Source of the DNA: Zoroaster sp. YZ-2022
Taxonomy: Eukaryota > Echinodermata > Asteroidea > Forcipulatida > Zoroasteridae
NCBI GenBank assembly: GCA_029582265.1
Contig: CM055819.1
Location: 41,592,761-41,656,760, forward strand
DNA length: 64,000 nt
Direction of reading: 5' to 3'
The notes under the pieces are model-generated. The model worked only from the letters and a program-made list of their open reading frames with translations, was not told where the DNA came from and did not search any database. Below are positions 38,201-46,901 of this stretch, in pieces. Within the stretch, counting starts at the first letter, position 1, and each line of letters begins with the position of its first letter. Made by a program: the position numbers and the translations under genes.

Positions 38201-41200
38201 GCGCCATGGGCCTTGTGTTCCTTGAGCCTGGTCGTAAGGTCTCTGCCGGTCTCGCCAATGTACACTTTCCCACAAGTGCAAGGAATTGCAAACCCCAGCT
38301 TGACGGCTGGGATCATGTCTGTCCTTGTGGGTGTGTAACTGCTTCCAACTTGTTTCGAGTCCGGTAGTAGACCTTAATGTCAGCTTCCCTCAGGATACGC
38401 TGAATCTTGTGTGAAGTGTGGCCGATGTACGGTAGCACGGCAATGGGTTTTTCGGTTGCGTCAGAGGATCGTGGAGCGTTCCTATTCGGGAGGAACTTAA
38501 GCTTATCAGGTCTGTACCCATTGTCTCTTAACACGGCGTTAAGATGTTTCAACTCGGATGGCAAGTGCTCTTTATCACTGATAGTGTGTGCCCTTCGAAG
38601 TAGGGTGCGATTCACGGAGGATTTCACGGATGGTGTCCCTTTAATACGATATCGATATTCCACTTAATTTAATACGATATTGATATTCCACCATGCAAAG
38701 CCTCAAAACTTATAACTATATATCTAGTTGTCAAACGACCGGTTCTTCTCAGAACCAACTAACTTGACAACTATATATCTAGTTGTCAAACGACCGGTTC
38801 TTCTCAGAACCAACTAACTTGACAACTATATATCTAGTTGTCAAACGACCGGTTCTTCTCAGAACCAACTAACTTGACAACTATATATTTTATATGGTGG
38901 GACCACAAACTTTGTCCACCATGCAAAGCATAAAATCCTACTTATTAAAGGGACAATATCATCACGATCAACAGGGCATGGAATCGAAGTGCTAGTTTTA
39001 TAGTAAATTTCAGTCACTGTGTTCTTCTTGAACTAGGACACCAATTCCATGCCATGTTGAACGTTTTCTCTGATCGTGACGATACTGTCCCTTTAATTGT
39101 CTATTTGTTAATTCTAGTGTAACCACCCCCCTGTAATTTTGTTTAACTTCCAAGGCTAAGGAGTTAATCAAGATACAATGCTACCTGGAGCAGTGGTACC
39201 AACAGGCTGCTGAGTATGTATGTCGATGTACAGACAGATTCCAGGATGATCTCTCATTGCTTATACACACGGTAAGAAATACTTAAACCACAGTTTAACC
39301 ACTCTGGTGATTCCAAACACAACAAGATTGTGTGCAGTAATAGTAGGTTCATGTAGGTATGCATTTTATTTGTAACTTCTGGTGGCTATTTAGCTGTATA
39401 ACAATTCATTTTTGAGAATTATGAAAAGAGTACATATATCTTACAATGTACATGTAATGTTCATCAAAGCATCATAAAACAAAAATGAAATGGGCATTGT
39501 ATTTTAGGCACTGTATTTTTAAATTGTACTTGTTGCATCTCACTGTAAAGCGCTGTGATACCGTTTGTGTAAGAGCGCTATATAAATGCCTTCATTGTAT
39601 TGTATTGTAGAATGTGACATCACACTACACTATGTACATTGTAGGTGTATGAGACTGGAGGAGAAGACTATACAGTCATACTGTTTTATTTATTTAAAAA
39701 AACAATTGTATACCTGTACATGTATAGCATGGAACATATTTTTTTTAATCAGAACTATAAACAAAAATATGGGGTACAAATATTTTGGATAGACCCCTTA
39801 GTTATGGGTGATTGAATCTTTGAACACTCTGAGAATTGCCTCAGATTTTTGTTTGTGATTGTTCCAAGCTACATGTAAAATTCACTTTTGTCTATAATTT
39901 GACAGGCGTTACTTGATGAAAAGCTCAATTACGTAGGAGGAGATGATGATGTGAAATCTGATGTTACAAAGTAAGTGTAAAATATTAGTTTAATCAATGA
40001 AAGTCCAGGTTTAAAAAAAGAAATCATATTGTTATTTGCAGTAACACCATGTGGATTAAATCTGAATTATTGCTAAGTGAGATTGTGGTTCTTCTCAGAA
40101 CCGTATATTTCTTCTCTTCTCTTCTCTTCTCTTCTCTTCTCTTCTCTTCGCCTGCTGCAGTCATCGTCAGTCATCGTCGGGAGACTCCTGACGTTGACTG
40201 GAGCAGATTAGGCTTGGGCGATAACACGATAATATCGAATATAGCGATATATTTTTTTATTCGATTATGATATCGAGAACTTTACAAATTATCGAGATAA
40301 AAAAAAAAAAACATCACGATGACAAAAATATATCGCGAAGAAAAAAAATATCACGATTACAAAAAAAAGTCCTTGATTGTCAGTCGGGTCAGAAATTCCA
40401 TGGAAAAAAAACCAGTCTATTCATCTTTCGGAAGTGAGAAACCAAATCGAACTAGCCTGAAAGGGCGTTGTTTAAAATCCACCGCTACTCAAAGAAGTGT
40501 TGGGGATTGAATGGGGTATTTGATCCAACAATGTGTAGACAATGTTTACTAGGCCTGGGCGAATAGTTCGGTTATTCGAATATTCGCGAATAATTGTTGC
40601 TAATAGTACTCGTATTCGCGGATTTTGAACTATTCGATTAATCGGGCTGGCACGAATGACCATTCACGATTAATTGTGAGTAATATAATGTATTGCCTTT
40701 GCACTGCATAACTTCCCGGTTGTGAACTGTTTGCCAACTATTCGTGACTACTATTCGCGAGTAACACTGCCAATTACACCGTTTTGTCTAGGCACTGCTG
40801 GGAGTGGTAAGCTTTGTAGTATTCGCGAGTAATGCCTATGAGGAAGCCGACGTGGCTGGCTGGCTGGGTGTGACTGCAGCGACTGTTACCTGCAATAATG
40901 TATTGCCTTTGCACTGCATAACTTGCAGTCGTGAACTGTTTGCTAACTATTCGTGACTACTATTCGCGAATACTATTCGCGAGTAACGCTGCCAATTACA
41001 CCGTTTTGTCTAGGCACTGCTGGTAGTGGTAAGCTTTGTAGTATTCGCGAATAGTACTTGCAGGTAATGCCTTTTGAGGAAGCCGACGCGGCTAGCTAGC
41101 TGGCTGGCTGGCTATGACTACAGCGACTGTTACCTGCTGAAGGCTGATAACATCAAAGACATGCTGCGTAACATGTAAGAGTCTTGCCAGTTCAGTTCGT

Positions 41201-44200
41201 GGGTTGGCTGATGTTTAAAACACTTGAGAGTAAATGTAATATGTTGTATTGTGTATGAAGAACAATAAATCACTTTGCCTTGGCCAACATGTGTAGAAGA
41301 AATACCTATCTACTGCTTATTTTATGATGGGAATTATAAATTATAAGGTAACGTTAAAAACAAATGCTAGCTTCCTACTTCACTAGGTGATTAGTACTTG
41401 TGAATTCAATCAGTATAATGCCTGGGAAAATGCAACAGAGGGTTCTCCCCACATACAACAATTTTTCCACCCGATACGCTCTATTCTTTTAGTACCTTTA
41501 TTGTTCGTAGTGAAAAGAGTGGTCCGGGGAAAAATAAGTTACATTCCAACTTTCGTGTGCACTCTATCCTCCACCGAACACGCTGTTTACATGTCAGCAT
41601 GTTTAATTTAACATGAATGCAGCATGCAGGCGCCAAATAGCGATTCGCTGATTCCCTTTCCCAGACCCAGTAGACAGGTGCTTCTTTTCCAAAGACGGGC
41701 AGTAGTGAAACCATAGTGAAACATCGACCCCCAAAATCATGAATATGCAACATAATGAACATATTCATGATCGAACAGCCAATGAGAAAAAATAGCAACT
41801 ATGCAAATCTATCCAATCACGACACGATGAAATGGGCACGTGATACTGGGATCCTGAATTACAACCTTGTACACAATGCACACACTGCAGCTCAAAGCAT
41901 GCAACTAAAAAATACATTTACAATTGTACAGTACAAAATCAGTTCAGGGGCACAGGCACCACGTGATTCGAAAGCTTTTTAAGCATAGTGCGGGGCACAC
42001 ACCGTGGAAGCTTTGTATTTTTGTGAACAACGAATAACGTCTAAAGAGTGGCCCCTACATGAGCAAAAACACTGCTTACATTGGTGATTTTTTGTTTCGT
42101 CTGAAGGACTGATTGATTTGAAATAATAGGGGTGACCGTTAACATACTGGCATTACTCTTAATGACGACTTGAATACAACTTGATCGCGTTCATTTTATT
42201 ACGTTTAGGTGGCCTTCCCTCTGTCGATATGGGATGAACATAAACGTGTACGTGAATTAGCATGTGCTAATTGTGCTGGAAGTTTCCCACGCTGCCAAAG
42301 CAATAACAAACTTGTGACGACCATTGGATTTTCACTTACAAATTCTATTATTTCGAGTACAATTTTGCAAGAAATAAAGAGGAAACAATAACAGGCATTC
42401 AAGACCTCAATGTATGTATTTGTCTATGTCTGCAGCTTACAAGTAGGCCAAAAATTTCTTTCAAAGCACATGTTTTCGTATCCGCAGGAAAAATTTTGCC
42501 AACTATTCGCGAATATTTGAATATTCGCGAATAGTTGCCGCACGATTAATCGAATAGTAAATTTCACTATTCGCCCAGGTCTAATGTTTACGTCTCACTG
42601 TCTAGCCATGGTGGTCTGTTAATCTGGCTGGTGCACCACGTGCGAGTACATTATACAGTGCAACAAGACCGTGCATGCCTCCTTGAATTTTGCTGTAAAG
42701 TGAAATAGCTTACTGATTCGCAATCATCTTATTTATATTTCTAATTCGTAATAATTTTTCCACTTTAGATTACAGTTAGGATGTTAGGATATCATATGCA
42801 TATTTAAATATATGCAGAATATGGGCGTTACCTTAAAAATCGACAACAAAATAACATTTGCTCTGTGCCCACATTAGTCATGAATTAAATCAAAGCATGG
42901 ATCGACAGCGACTCCATCAAAGTTGGGGGATTAGGACATTATTCTATTATACCATACTGGGATTCTTGTCTAGTGACAAAACACATACACGTACTCTTGA
43001 TAAACCAACGGTTGACGTTTATTTAAAATAGTGAGAGTACAATCCAAACTTGGTCACAGCTTCATAAGTGAAAATGACATGTCACAATCACATGGTTTTA
43101 TTCTCTACGGTACTATGCAGGAATAAACCTTGTCACGTGATTATACTATGGAACGTGAATCACATGAACTCGGGCTGATGATTTGATTGGGTCGCACGTC
43201 GCAGTAACTGTCCCACATAATTATTATGCAAACGAATTTCCCAATGGCTATGGTGCACTTGTGAACGGCGCGATTGCATGTGTCTCTTAGGTAACCACTG
43301 GCAATTTATTGTGATGCTTGTAGATGGGTTCATCCCTGTTATTATCGGCTCTGAAGCACTCATGCGTGAAAAAACAATAATCGCAATATTATTGAAAATC
43401 ACGACAATATGTCATGAATGAAAAAAATTGATATCGCCTAAGCCTAGAGCAGATTTAACCCACATGGTGTTACCACAAAGTATAACGATAGTCCACCATG
43501 CAAAACTTCAAAACTTACATATTTAAAATTGTTATGTTCCATATTAATGTTAAAATCTATATTTATACATTCATTTGCCATTATTGTAAAATGTTACATG
43601 TATGTCTGACCCCAGACATTTTATGAATGTGTTCACACTATATTTCTCATAAATGACTTGGTGCAAGACTTAGACATGTCCATGTTTTTCAGAGTTAAGG
43701 GTGGGTGGGGACTAATGCCAAATATGGATTTGGCTGTGGCATAATTGTCACAAAGATAAATACATCAATCCAGTTGTTCCCACTCTTAGCATTTGATTTA
43801 ATATTCCCAATTTTTTGACCAAACATGCGAACTAATTGAGCTAGGGAAATTCAACAGTTTAATTTCTGTGCATCCTGGTGATATAGTTATACACTTATAT
43901 TTACTATTCTTGCATAGATTTGTTCAAGTGTGCAGCTTATCAGACCTGCTTCAACACATGAGTGATAGCGATACAAACTCTCAAGGAACTACCTCTTCAG
44001 AACCAACCCTTATAGACTTGGATACAAGCGGCAATGTATCCAATGAACAAACAGATGGGAAAACAGCAAGCAGCTCATCACAACCCGTACAGCTAGTGTT
44101 CGATGGCTCAACGCAGCAGTTTGAGAATGCCGGTAATTAGTAGTTGTTTATTTCACATGTAGCAGGGGTGGAGGGATGTGGGGGGATATTTGTTCAACTG

Positions 44201-46701
44201 TGTTGCCTTAACCCTAACCCTGCCAGACGCAGCACAGTGCATCAGGTGGAAAAGTCTGGTGCACTTTGATGCATTCAGCTGTCAACACCAGTGCATAAGC
44301 AGCCAAGTCTGAGGCTATTGAGAGCTGGTCCCATTGAACAATGCCAGAGTTGTATCCTGCTGCGTTTGGTGACCACAGACTCTGAGGCAGTTCGGCCTTG
44401 AGATTTGTGACCAGATGGATCTTGCTGCACTGGGCAGCCAAGTCACTTTGACAAATGATGCAATCTGATGCGTCTGGCAGGATTTGTAGCCAAAATACCC
44501 TGGAGGGTTAGGGTTAATAAGATCTGCTATAACACAAGTGTGTGAGATCATTTCAGTAAAATTAGTAAAGCATTTCCAAATGCAATAAATACAAATAACC
44601 AAAATGCGTGTTCACGATTTTCTCTATAACCACACGGGAAAAGACTAAACTTTCATAGGTTGGTTTATGTACATATCGCTTGATTCTTATAAAATATAGA
44701 TGCATTTACAGACTTTTTACTAAATGTGTATACTGCCTTTAATAAGATGAACATTCCATATTTCAAAGAATAAACACAAAGTTTGTGTTTTGCAGATCGA
44801 AGAATGTGTACATTTTCACAATTTTCTTGTTTATGACATAATGTAATTAGGTGAACCTTCTACAAGTTTGGTGTTTATAGTAAATGTTTGTTTCCTGAGA
44901 TTAAATCTCATTTATATTACTATTAAAGGTGGTTACTTACAACCGGGTACATTTCTGTTCCATTTGGAATGTTCCTTTTGGGGAACACAGTGTGTTTCCA
45001 AAGTAACATTCAGTGTTCCCACTTGGGCCATGATCACCTGTTCCAAATAGGAATGCCTTATAATATTCACAGCAACTGTACTCGCTTATAGAATGTTCCA
45101 AATGGAACATTCCTTTTGGGAACACAAAGCATTCCCAAATGAAATGCCTGTTCCCAGTGAGAACAAAGTGTTCCAATGGAAACAAGTAATGTTCCCAATG
45201 GAATATTCCAACTTTTGAGATTCTTCCTAAATCTCACAAAATGAGAATGTGTTTATTTTACAGAGAAAGACAAATGATAACAAAAATTTGCTTTCCAATG
45301 ACTCAGTTTTGTGGTAAATGATCACATTATTTATTATAACTTTTAATCATTAGTTTTAAGGCAATAATATCTTCTTGATTTAAAATTTGTGCAAATTTGT
45401 GGTAAATGGTCACATTATTTATTATCATAACTTTTAATCATTAATTTTAAGGCAATAATAATAATATCTTCTTGATTTAAAATTTGTGCAATTACTAACA
45501 CTGTTTAACTGTTTGGATTTCTGCTGATAATGCAAACACAATTTACTTTTACAAATTGTCCACTTAACAACCCTGCGACGTGCCATGACACTTATACGAA
45601 CAGCGCGGTTGCATCGCGCTAAATTTTTTAGTAGGTGTGAAGGGGCGCTATAACTTCCAATGGTTTTAACAGATGCCTAGAGGTCCTCTAGACCCTAGAC
45701 AACAATTTGAAGCAAAAAAAAAAATGTAAGGGCCCTTTAGGTTGATGTTTATTTTAGTTCTGATAACGCTTTTTCCCCTACCCCAAATCGACATAAAATA
45801 TACCCTATTATGTGTACCCATAGCAGTTACAGGAATAAACATCTCTCACCCTCTGGCTGATGGCTCCAGTCTGTCTGGAATCATGTTCTGGCACACCATA
45901 GTGGGTAACTGATAGCTTTTGATAAGCCGCTTAGAGCCGAAGTCAGTGGCCTTATGTTGACAGATGGGATTAGGATTTGTACACGGTCCTATGGGACCAT
46001 GCTTTTTGCAGTAGGATTTTTTGGGTCAAGGGTTCAAAGCAGGCTAATGGGAATTAACCATGCTATTTGGGTATACTTCAACAGTGAACTTACGGAATTT
46101 GAGAAATTTGGGGTGAGAATCAACGGAGTAATTAAATTTTGTTTACAAACCTACTAACAAAAATAGCGCCATGGCATGTCGCAGGGTTTTAAAGATGTTA
46201 CACTTGGGTTCTTAATTTAATCCTTCTGCAAATGTCTGGGTTTCAGAGAGCAGTCCCTTTTGTGAAGAGTGGACAAGACTTTTACTGACCAGCAATGGGG
46301 AAAATCCAGCCAATTTGAGACAAATCATCGAGGACTTCAAACTCCGCACCATTCAAGACTTGAACACTCTCAAACGTCTCGTAAGACAAGCAGAGTCGGA
46401 TCATTATGCTCTGTATAGGTAAGCTATTCCATAGTCCATAACTTTTTTGGAAAAAATAGAAAAAATAAACAACTAACTTTTTCAAAAGAGAGGGATGCCC
46501 ATTGTTATTTGGCAATTTTGATAATTTTGTTTTGCTTCTTGTTGCAGAGCATTTGCATTTCTGAGGGATTGCGGAAATGGCGCCGTTCTACTTCGACACA
46601 TCTGGAAGGATGAGAACACAGTCACATCACACGATACACAGAGCGTCTTACACGTACTAGAACAGTTCATCTCACAGAATGGCTTCTACTCAAAACCATG
46701 A
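23228..46701 (+). CDS. C17orf75: Njmu-R1 (C17orf75) homolog, trans-Golgi vesicle-capture complex subunit
   Basis: Homolog of vertebrate protein Njmu-R1, a partner of the WDR11-FAM91A1 complex that helps TBC1D23/golgin capture of endosome-derived vesicles at the trans-Golgi. Ten coding exons: 23228-23346, 29876-29971, 31553-31678, 34996-35145, 36549-36606, 39155-39271, 39906-39970, 43918-44132, 46247-46418, 46548-46701. The phases close to 423 residues (human 396). Conserved blocks include HYFALYTY (exon 1), ELREFIFKRLSRG followed by GNV (exon 3), ALELFHPELDAY (exons 4-5), QQFENAG (exon 8), FCEEWTRLL (exon 9), FKLRTIQDLNTLKR with RQAESDHYALY (exon 9) and FLRDCGNG (exon 10). No membrane segment or signal peptide. 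Exon 8 adds a Ser/Thr-rich stretch. Intron 4 is AT-AC (U12-type); the others are GT-AG. Nearly all of the gene's 23 kb is repeat-filled intron. Confidence 0.93.
25051..25263 (+). promoter_or_regulatory. Internal promoter-like segment and putative untranslated first exon
   Basis: Inside Njmu-R1 intron 1, a locally G+C- and CpG-richer block contains a perfect NRF1 palindrome, TGCGCATGCGC, at 25,051-25,061 and GCATGCTGGGA at 25,141-25,151, similar to a ZNF143-type site. It is followed by a good donor, GAG|GTGAGTA, at 25,263/25,264. The next plausible acceptor leads into the exon at 26,066. This could be the promoter of a nested gene, an alternative promoter of Njmu-R1, or the 5' end of a retroelement. 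Confidence 0.4.
26202..26492 (+). CDS. Nested exon with hydrophobic leader and 2A-like peptide
   Basis: An open frame after a good acceptor (TTTTTCAG ending at 26,065) starts best at the ATG at 26,202. The first 20 residues are hydrophobic with Cys (CYTYALILLCVCAG), then comes DIERNPGP at 26,283-26,306, an exact match to the D-[VI]-E-x-N-P-G-P motif of 2A peptides, which make ribosomes skip one peptide bond. Some sea urchin NLR proteins and non-LTR retrotransposons carry 2A-like motifs, in some cases next to an N-terminal leader. The residues after it (TTPPLPDNLLTS onward) are not recognised. The frame can run to a stop at 26,490-26,492, or splice at the GTAAAT at 26,421. No reverse transcriptase is visible nearby. 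A short upstream ORF starts in the same exon. Confidence 0.5.
   Translation: MGCYTYALILLCVCAGNLIMHDITVYGDIERNPGPTTPPLPDNLLTSLKNGTCTSTSVFKHDLKMKHILQLLAVNYTFKRGKQKQGSSKVEFVYKV
26539..26915. repeat. Diverged direct duplication with two X-box motifs
   Basis: Two related segments, about 26,525-26,720 and 26,888-27,075, each start with GTTTCCATGGCAAC (26,539-26,552 and 26,902-26,915) and each end with TTGTTTACTACTTTGTTTAC. The 14-mer fits the RFX X-box. The rest has diverged strongly, while the 14-mer is identical. Confidence 0.55.
27373..28036. mobile_element. Non-autonomous element rich in GCGCAATCT motifs
   Basis: Both ends carry clustered copies of GCGCAATCT followed by CGAGATTG or CTGCAGATT, in both orientations, with the outermost copies inverted (GATTTGCGCAATC near 27,376 and GATTGCGCAAATCC near 28,010). 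The centre has no recognisable coding sequence. The exact boundaries are uncertain. Confidence 0.4.
28296..28489. mobile_element. MITE with a nested perfect hairpin
   Basis: Outer inverted ends TAGACCTCATGCATATGA and TAGACCTTATGCATATGT (right end inverted) extend to about 31 bp. Inside, 28,355-28,430 is a second inverted repeat: 24-bp arms starting GGTCACTCATTGGTTCATG are perfect inverses, with CTGTGCGTGCG/CGCACAG pairing near the tip. No coding capacity. Confidence 0.75.
28566..29108 (-). mobile_element. Dimeric tRNA-derived SINE (reverse orientation)
   Basis: Read on the minus strand, the element starts with a tRNA-like head containing TGGCCGAGCGGTCTAGCGC (box A) and GGTTCGAGCCC (box B). 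It continues through CTTGTGTCCTTGAGCAAGG and a spacer, then a second tRNA-like head with the same boxes, then the body, and ends in a TTGGTGGATACGTGCGC tail and an ATT microsatellite. The head resembles a class-II (Leu/Ser-type) tRNA. It lies in Njmu-R1 intron 1. Long open frames here are by-products. Confidence 0.85.
29876..30007 (+). other. Njmu-R1 exon 2 with a fourfold repeated splice donor
   Basis: Exon 2 ends at 29,971 with AG|GTGATTT. The 9-bp unit GTGATTTAG follows as tandem copies (four starts, 29,972-30,007), so the same donor context occurs four times in a row. Only the first donor keeps the frame open: reading past it gives AGG TGA, an immediate stop. Confidence 0.7.
31749..32105 (+). 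mobile_element. tRNA-derived SINE, monomeric
   Basis: Head TGGTCGAGCGGTTTAGTGC, box B GTTCGAATCC, then GTGTCCTTGAGAAAGACAC, a body with CAGCAATTGAGCTGTATAC, a TTGGTGGATACGTGC tail and an ATT microsatellite. Only one tRNA head, and more diverged than the copies at 28.6 and 35.8 kb. In Njmu-R1 intron 3. Confidence 0.8.
32603..33023. repeat. First unit of a local duplication with hAT-like GGCGGATCC element
   Basis: The left part (GACCGTCGTGTACTTTCAG through a GT microsatellite) is followed by a G/A-rich element that begins TTGGCGGATCC near 32,737 and ends GGATCTGCCCATG near 33,023, imperfect inverse ends of a hAT type. The whole arrangement is repeated at 33,171-33,550. No genuine coding sequence. 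Confidence 0.6.
33118..33172 (+). mobile_element. SINE head fragment
   Basis: GCAGAGCGGTCTAGTGCATC followed by ACTTGCGTTTTGATGG matches the first 50 bp of the tRNA-derived SINE head. It stops where the second 33.17-kb duplication unit begins. Confidence 0.5.
33171..33550. repeat. Second unit of the local duplication
   Basis: Repeats 32,603-33,023 in the same order: GACCGTCGTGTACTTTCAG, GT microsatellite, CTGGCGGATCC, CCCCTCCCCCTAAAATCG, a purine-rich stretch, GATTCTCAGC, then TTCTGGATCCACCCATG. Small differences in the microsatellite and purine tracts show the copies are not recent sequencing artefacts. Confidence 0.7.
35146..36548 (+). other. AT-AC (U12-type) intron 4 of Njmu-R1
   Basis: The intron begins ATATCCTTT at 35,146, a perfect U12-type 5' splice site, and ends TTAC at 36,548. 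The branch sequence TACCTTAACT (36,531-36,540) matches the U12 consensus and places the branch A about 10 nt before the 3' splice site. No GT-AG alternative joins the flanking exons, while this junction restores ALELFHPELDAY, which aligns with the conserved vertebrate sequence. A dimeric SINE sits inside the intron. Confidence 0.9.
35793..36337 (+). mobile_element. Dimeric tRNA-derived SINE inside the U12 intron
   Basis: Two tRNA-like heads (35,798-35,885 and about 35,988-36,066), each with a GGCCGAG(C/T)GGTCTAGCGC box A and GGGTTCGAGCC box B, are separated by GGATGGGACGTAAGCCGTAG-type spacer DNA. The body and ATT tail follow. The same dimeric order occurs at 28,566-29,108, so the dimer is a subfamily and not a chance double insertion. 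Confidence 0.85.
36628..36800 (+). mobile_element. Degenerate SINE copy
   Basis: CAAGTAGTCTAAGGCATTGG, then GTGTTCTGGGGGCAAAGTCG and GGGTTCAAATACTGAC, follow the order of the SINE tRNA head with many changes. It starts about 20 bp after Njmu-R1 exon 5. The body is barely recognisable. Confidence 0.45.
37325..37497. repeat. Tandem repeat, about 55-57 bp, three copies (left array)
   Basis: Unit begins CTAGTTGTCAAACGACCGG, continues TTCTTCTCAGAACCAACTAA and ends TTGACAACTATATAT. Each unit contains the inverse pair GGTTCT/AGAACC and the pair TTGTCAA/TTGACAA. An identical array lies at 38,713-38,887 on the other side of the Penelope-like remnant. Confidence 0.85.
37751..37796 (-). ncRNA. Hammerhead-ribozyme-like fold 3' of a Penelope-like remnant
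   Basis: On the minus strand: ATTCTC, CTGAAGA, one unpaired A, GATTAG-loop-CTAATC, GAAA, CGTT, GAGAAT. ATTCTC/GAGAAT gives stem I, GATTAG/CTAATC gives stem II, CUGANGA and GAAA are the conserved core, and C-GUU supplies a minimal stem III and an NUH cleavage triplet. It lies about 100 nt downstream of the Penelope-like frame on the same strand. Penelope-like elements are reported to carry hammerhead motifs. The extra base between the core and stem II leaves activity uncertain. Confidence 0.5.
37860..38663 (-). pseudogene. Penelope-like retroelement remnant: RT C-terminus and GIY-YIG nuclease
   Basis: On the minus strand, 38,663-38,313 encodes the end of a Penelope-like reverse transcriptase region (SVNRTLLRRAHTISD, then VLPYIGHTSHKIQRILR). 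A frame change near 38,330 leads into CTCGKVYIGETGRDLTTRLK, a GIY-YIG endonuclease signature. The frame breaks again at a stop near 38,195, continues as SAIIKHSTDLDHIIDW in another frame, and shifts once more near 38,085. At least three disruptions and loss of all upstream RT motifs make it dead. It is flanked by matching tandem arrays (37,325-37,497 and 38,713-38,887) and lies in Njmu-R1 intron 5. Confidence 0.85.
38713..38887. repeat. Tandem repeat, about 55-57 bp, three copies (right array)
   Basis: Same unit and orientation as the array at 37,325-37,497, in three near-identical copies. The two arrays bracket the Penelope-like remnant, as would terminal repeats or a tandem insertion. Confidence 0.85.
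38945..39096. mobile_element. TTAA-flanked MITE
   Basis: Bounded on both sides by TTAA, with inverted ends AGGGACAATATCATCACGATC and, inverted from the right, AGGGACAGTATCGTCACGATC. The second part, CAATTCCATGCC...GATCGTGACGATACTGTCCC, is the same sequence that is amplified as a 58-bp satellite at 47-49 kb. TTAA flanks are typical of piggyBac-type insertion. 152 bp, non-coding. Confidence 0.8.
40037..40208. repeat. Penelope-type terminal sequence, left part (split by transposon)
   Basis: GTAACACCATGTGGATTAAA and GGTTCTTCTCAGAACC match the terminal repeats near 17.5 and 37.5 kb. The matching inverse arm, TTAACCCACATGGTGTTAC, resumes at about 43,455 after the hAT insertion. A TTCTC microsatellite of about 8 copies lies at 40,109-40,149. 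Confidence 0.65.
40209..43446. mobile_element. Outer hAT-type element (contains an inner hAT)
   Basis: Flanked by a perfect 8-bp target duplication, GAGCAGAT, at 40,201-40,208 and 43,447-43,454. Inverted ends are TAGGCTTGGGCGATA and TAGGCTTAGGCGATA. Total length 3,238 bp, or about 1.2 kb without the inner insertion and its duplicated 8 bp. Sub-terminal DNA is full of ATCG/CGAT and A-runs. No transposase frame is visible, so it is non-autonomous. In Njmu-R1 intron 7. Confidence 0.88.
40550..42583. mobile_element. Inner hAT-type element nested in the outer one
   Basis: Perfect 8-bp target duplication ATGTTTAC at 40,542-40,549 and 42,584-42,591. Inverted ends are TAGGCCTGGGCGAATAG and TAGACCTGGGCGAATAG. 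Length 2,034 bp. Sub-terminal arms carry many ATTCGCGAAT palindromes. A segment of about 200 bp (TAATGTATTGCCTTTGCACT onward) is tandemly duplicated at about 40,683-40,890 and 40,895-41,110. No intact transposase frame. Confidence 0.9.
44206..44517. mobile_element. TTAA-flanked MITE with telomere-like ends
   Basis: Runs from TTAACCCTAACCCTGCCAGA to GGAGGGTTAGGGTTAA. The ends inside the TTAA are CCCTAACCC and its inverse, followed by inverted CTGCCAGACGCA/TGCGTCTGGCAG (the right copy is set inward). TTAA flanks suggest piggyBac-type mobilisation. Internal DNA is rich in CTGG/CCAG and has no coding capacity. Confidence 0.7.
44954..45212. repeat. Cluster of GTTCC/GGAAC motifs
   Basis: About 260 bp contain roughly twenty GTTCC, GGAAC or ATTCC/GGAAT pentamers in both orientations, often as short palindromes such as GTTCCATTTGGAAT, GTTCCAAATGGAAC and GTTCCAATGGAAAC. 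It is a degenerate short-period repeat without a fixed unit length. In Njmu-R1 intron 8. Confidence 0.7.
45312..45490. repeat. Tandem duplication of about 87 bp
   Basis: Both copies read GTGGTAAATG(A/G)TCACATTA, then ACTTTTAATCATTA, then ATATCTTCTTGATTTAAAAT. The second copy has small insertions, including extra ATA units. In intron 8 of Njmu-R1. Confidence 0.85.
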
Positions 46702-46901
46702 TCAGGTTCTTCAGCAGTACAACAGTGGCTGGAGTAGGTGAGAGAGGACTGGAGGAAATACTAAGGGGTTGATCATGAAAGCAATTTTTCTCAAAGAGGG
46801 AAAATATATTGTTTCCATGGAATTTCGACCTATATTTTTGTAAGGATCTTACTTGGATGTGATTTGCCCTTTTGCCAATTGTTTTTAAAGTGAATTTGTT
46901 G

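Noticed and set aside
37821..38291. 156-codon open frame as a gene
   Set aside because: Its first half is the Penelope-like GIY-YIG region in the wrong frame; only a middle part is in the original frame.
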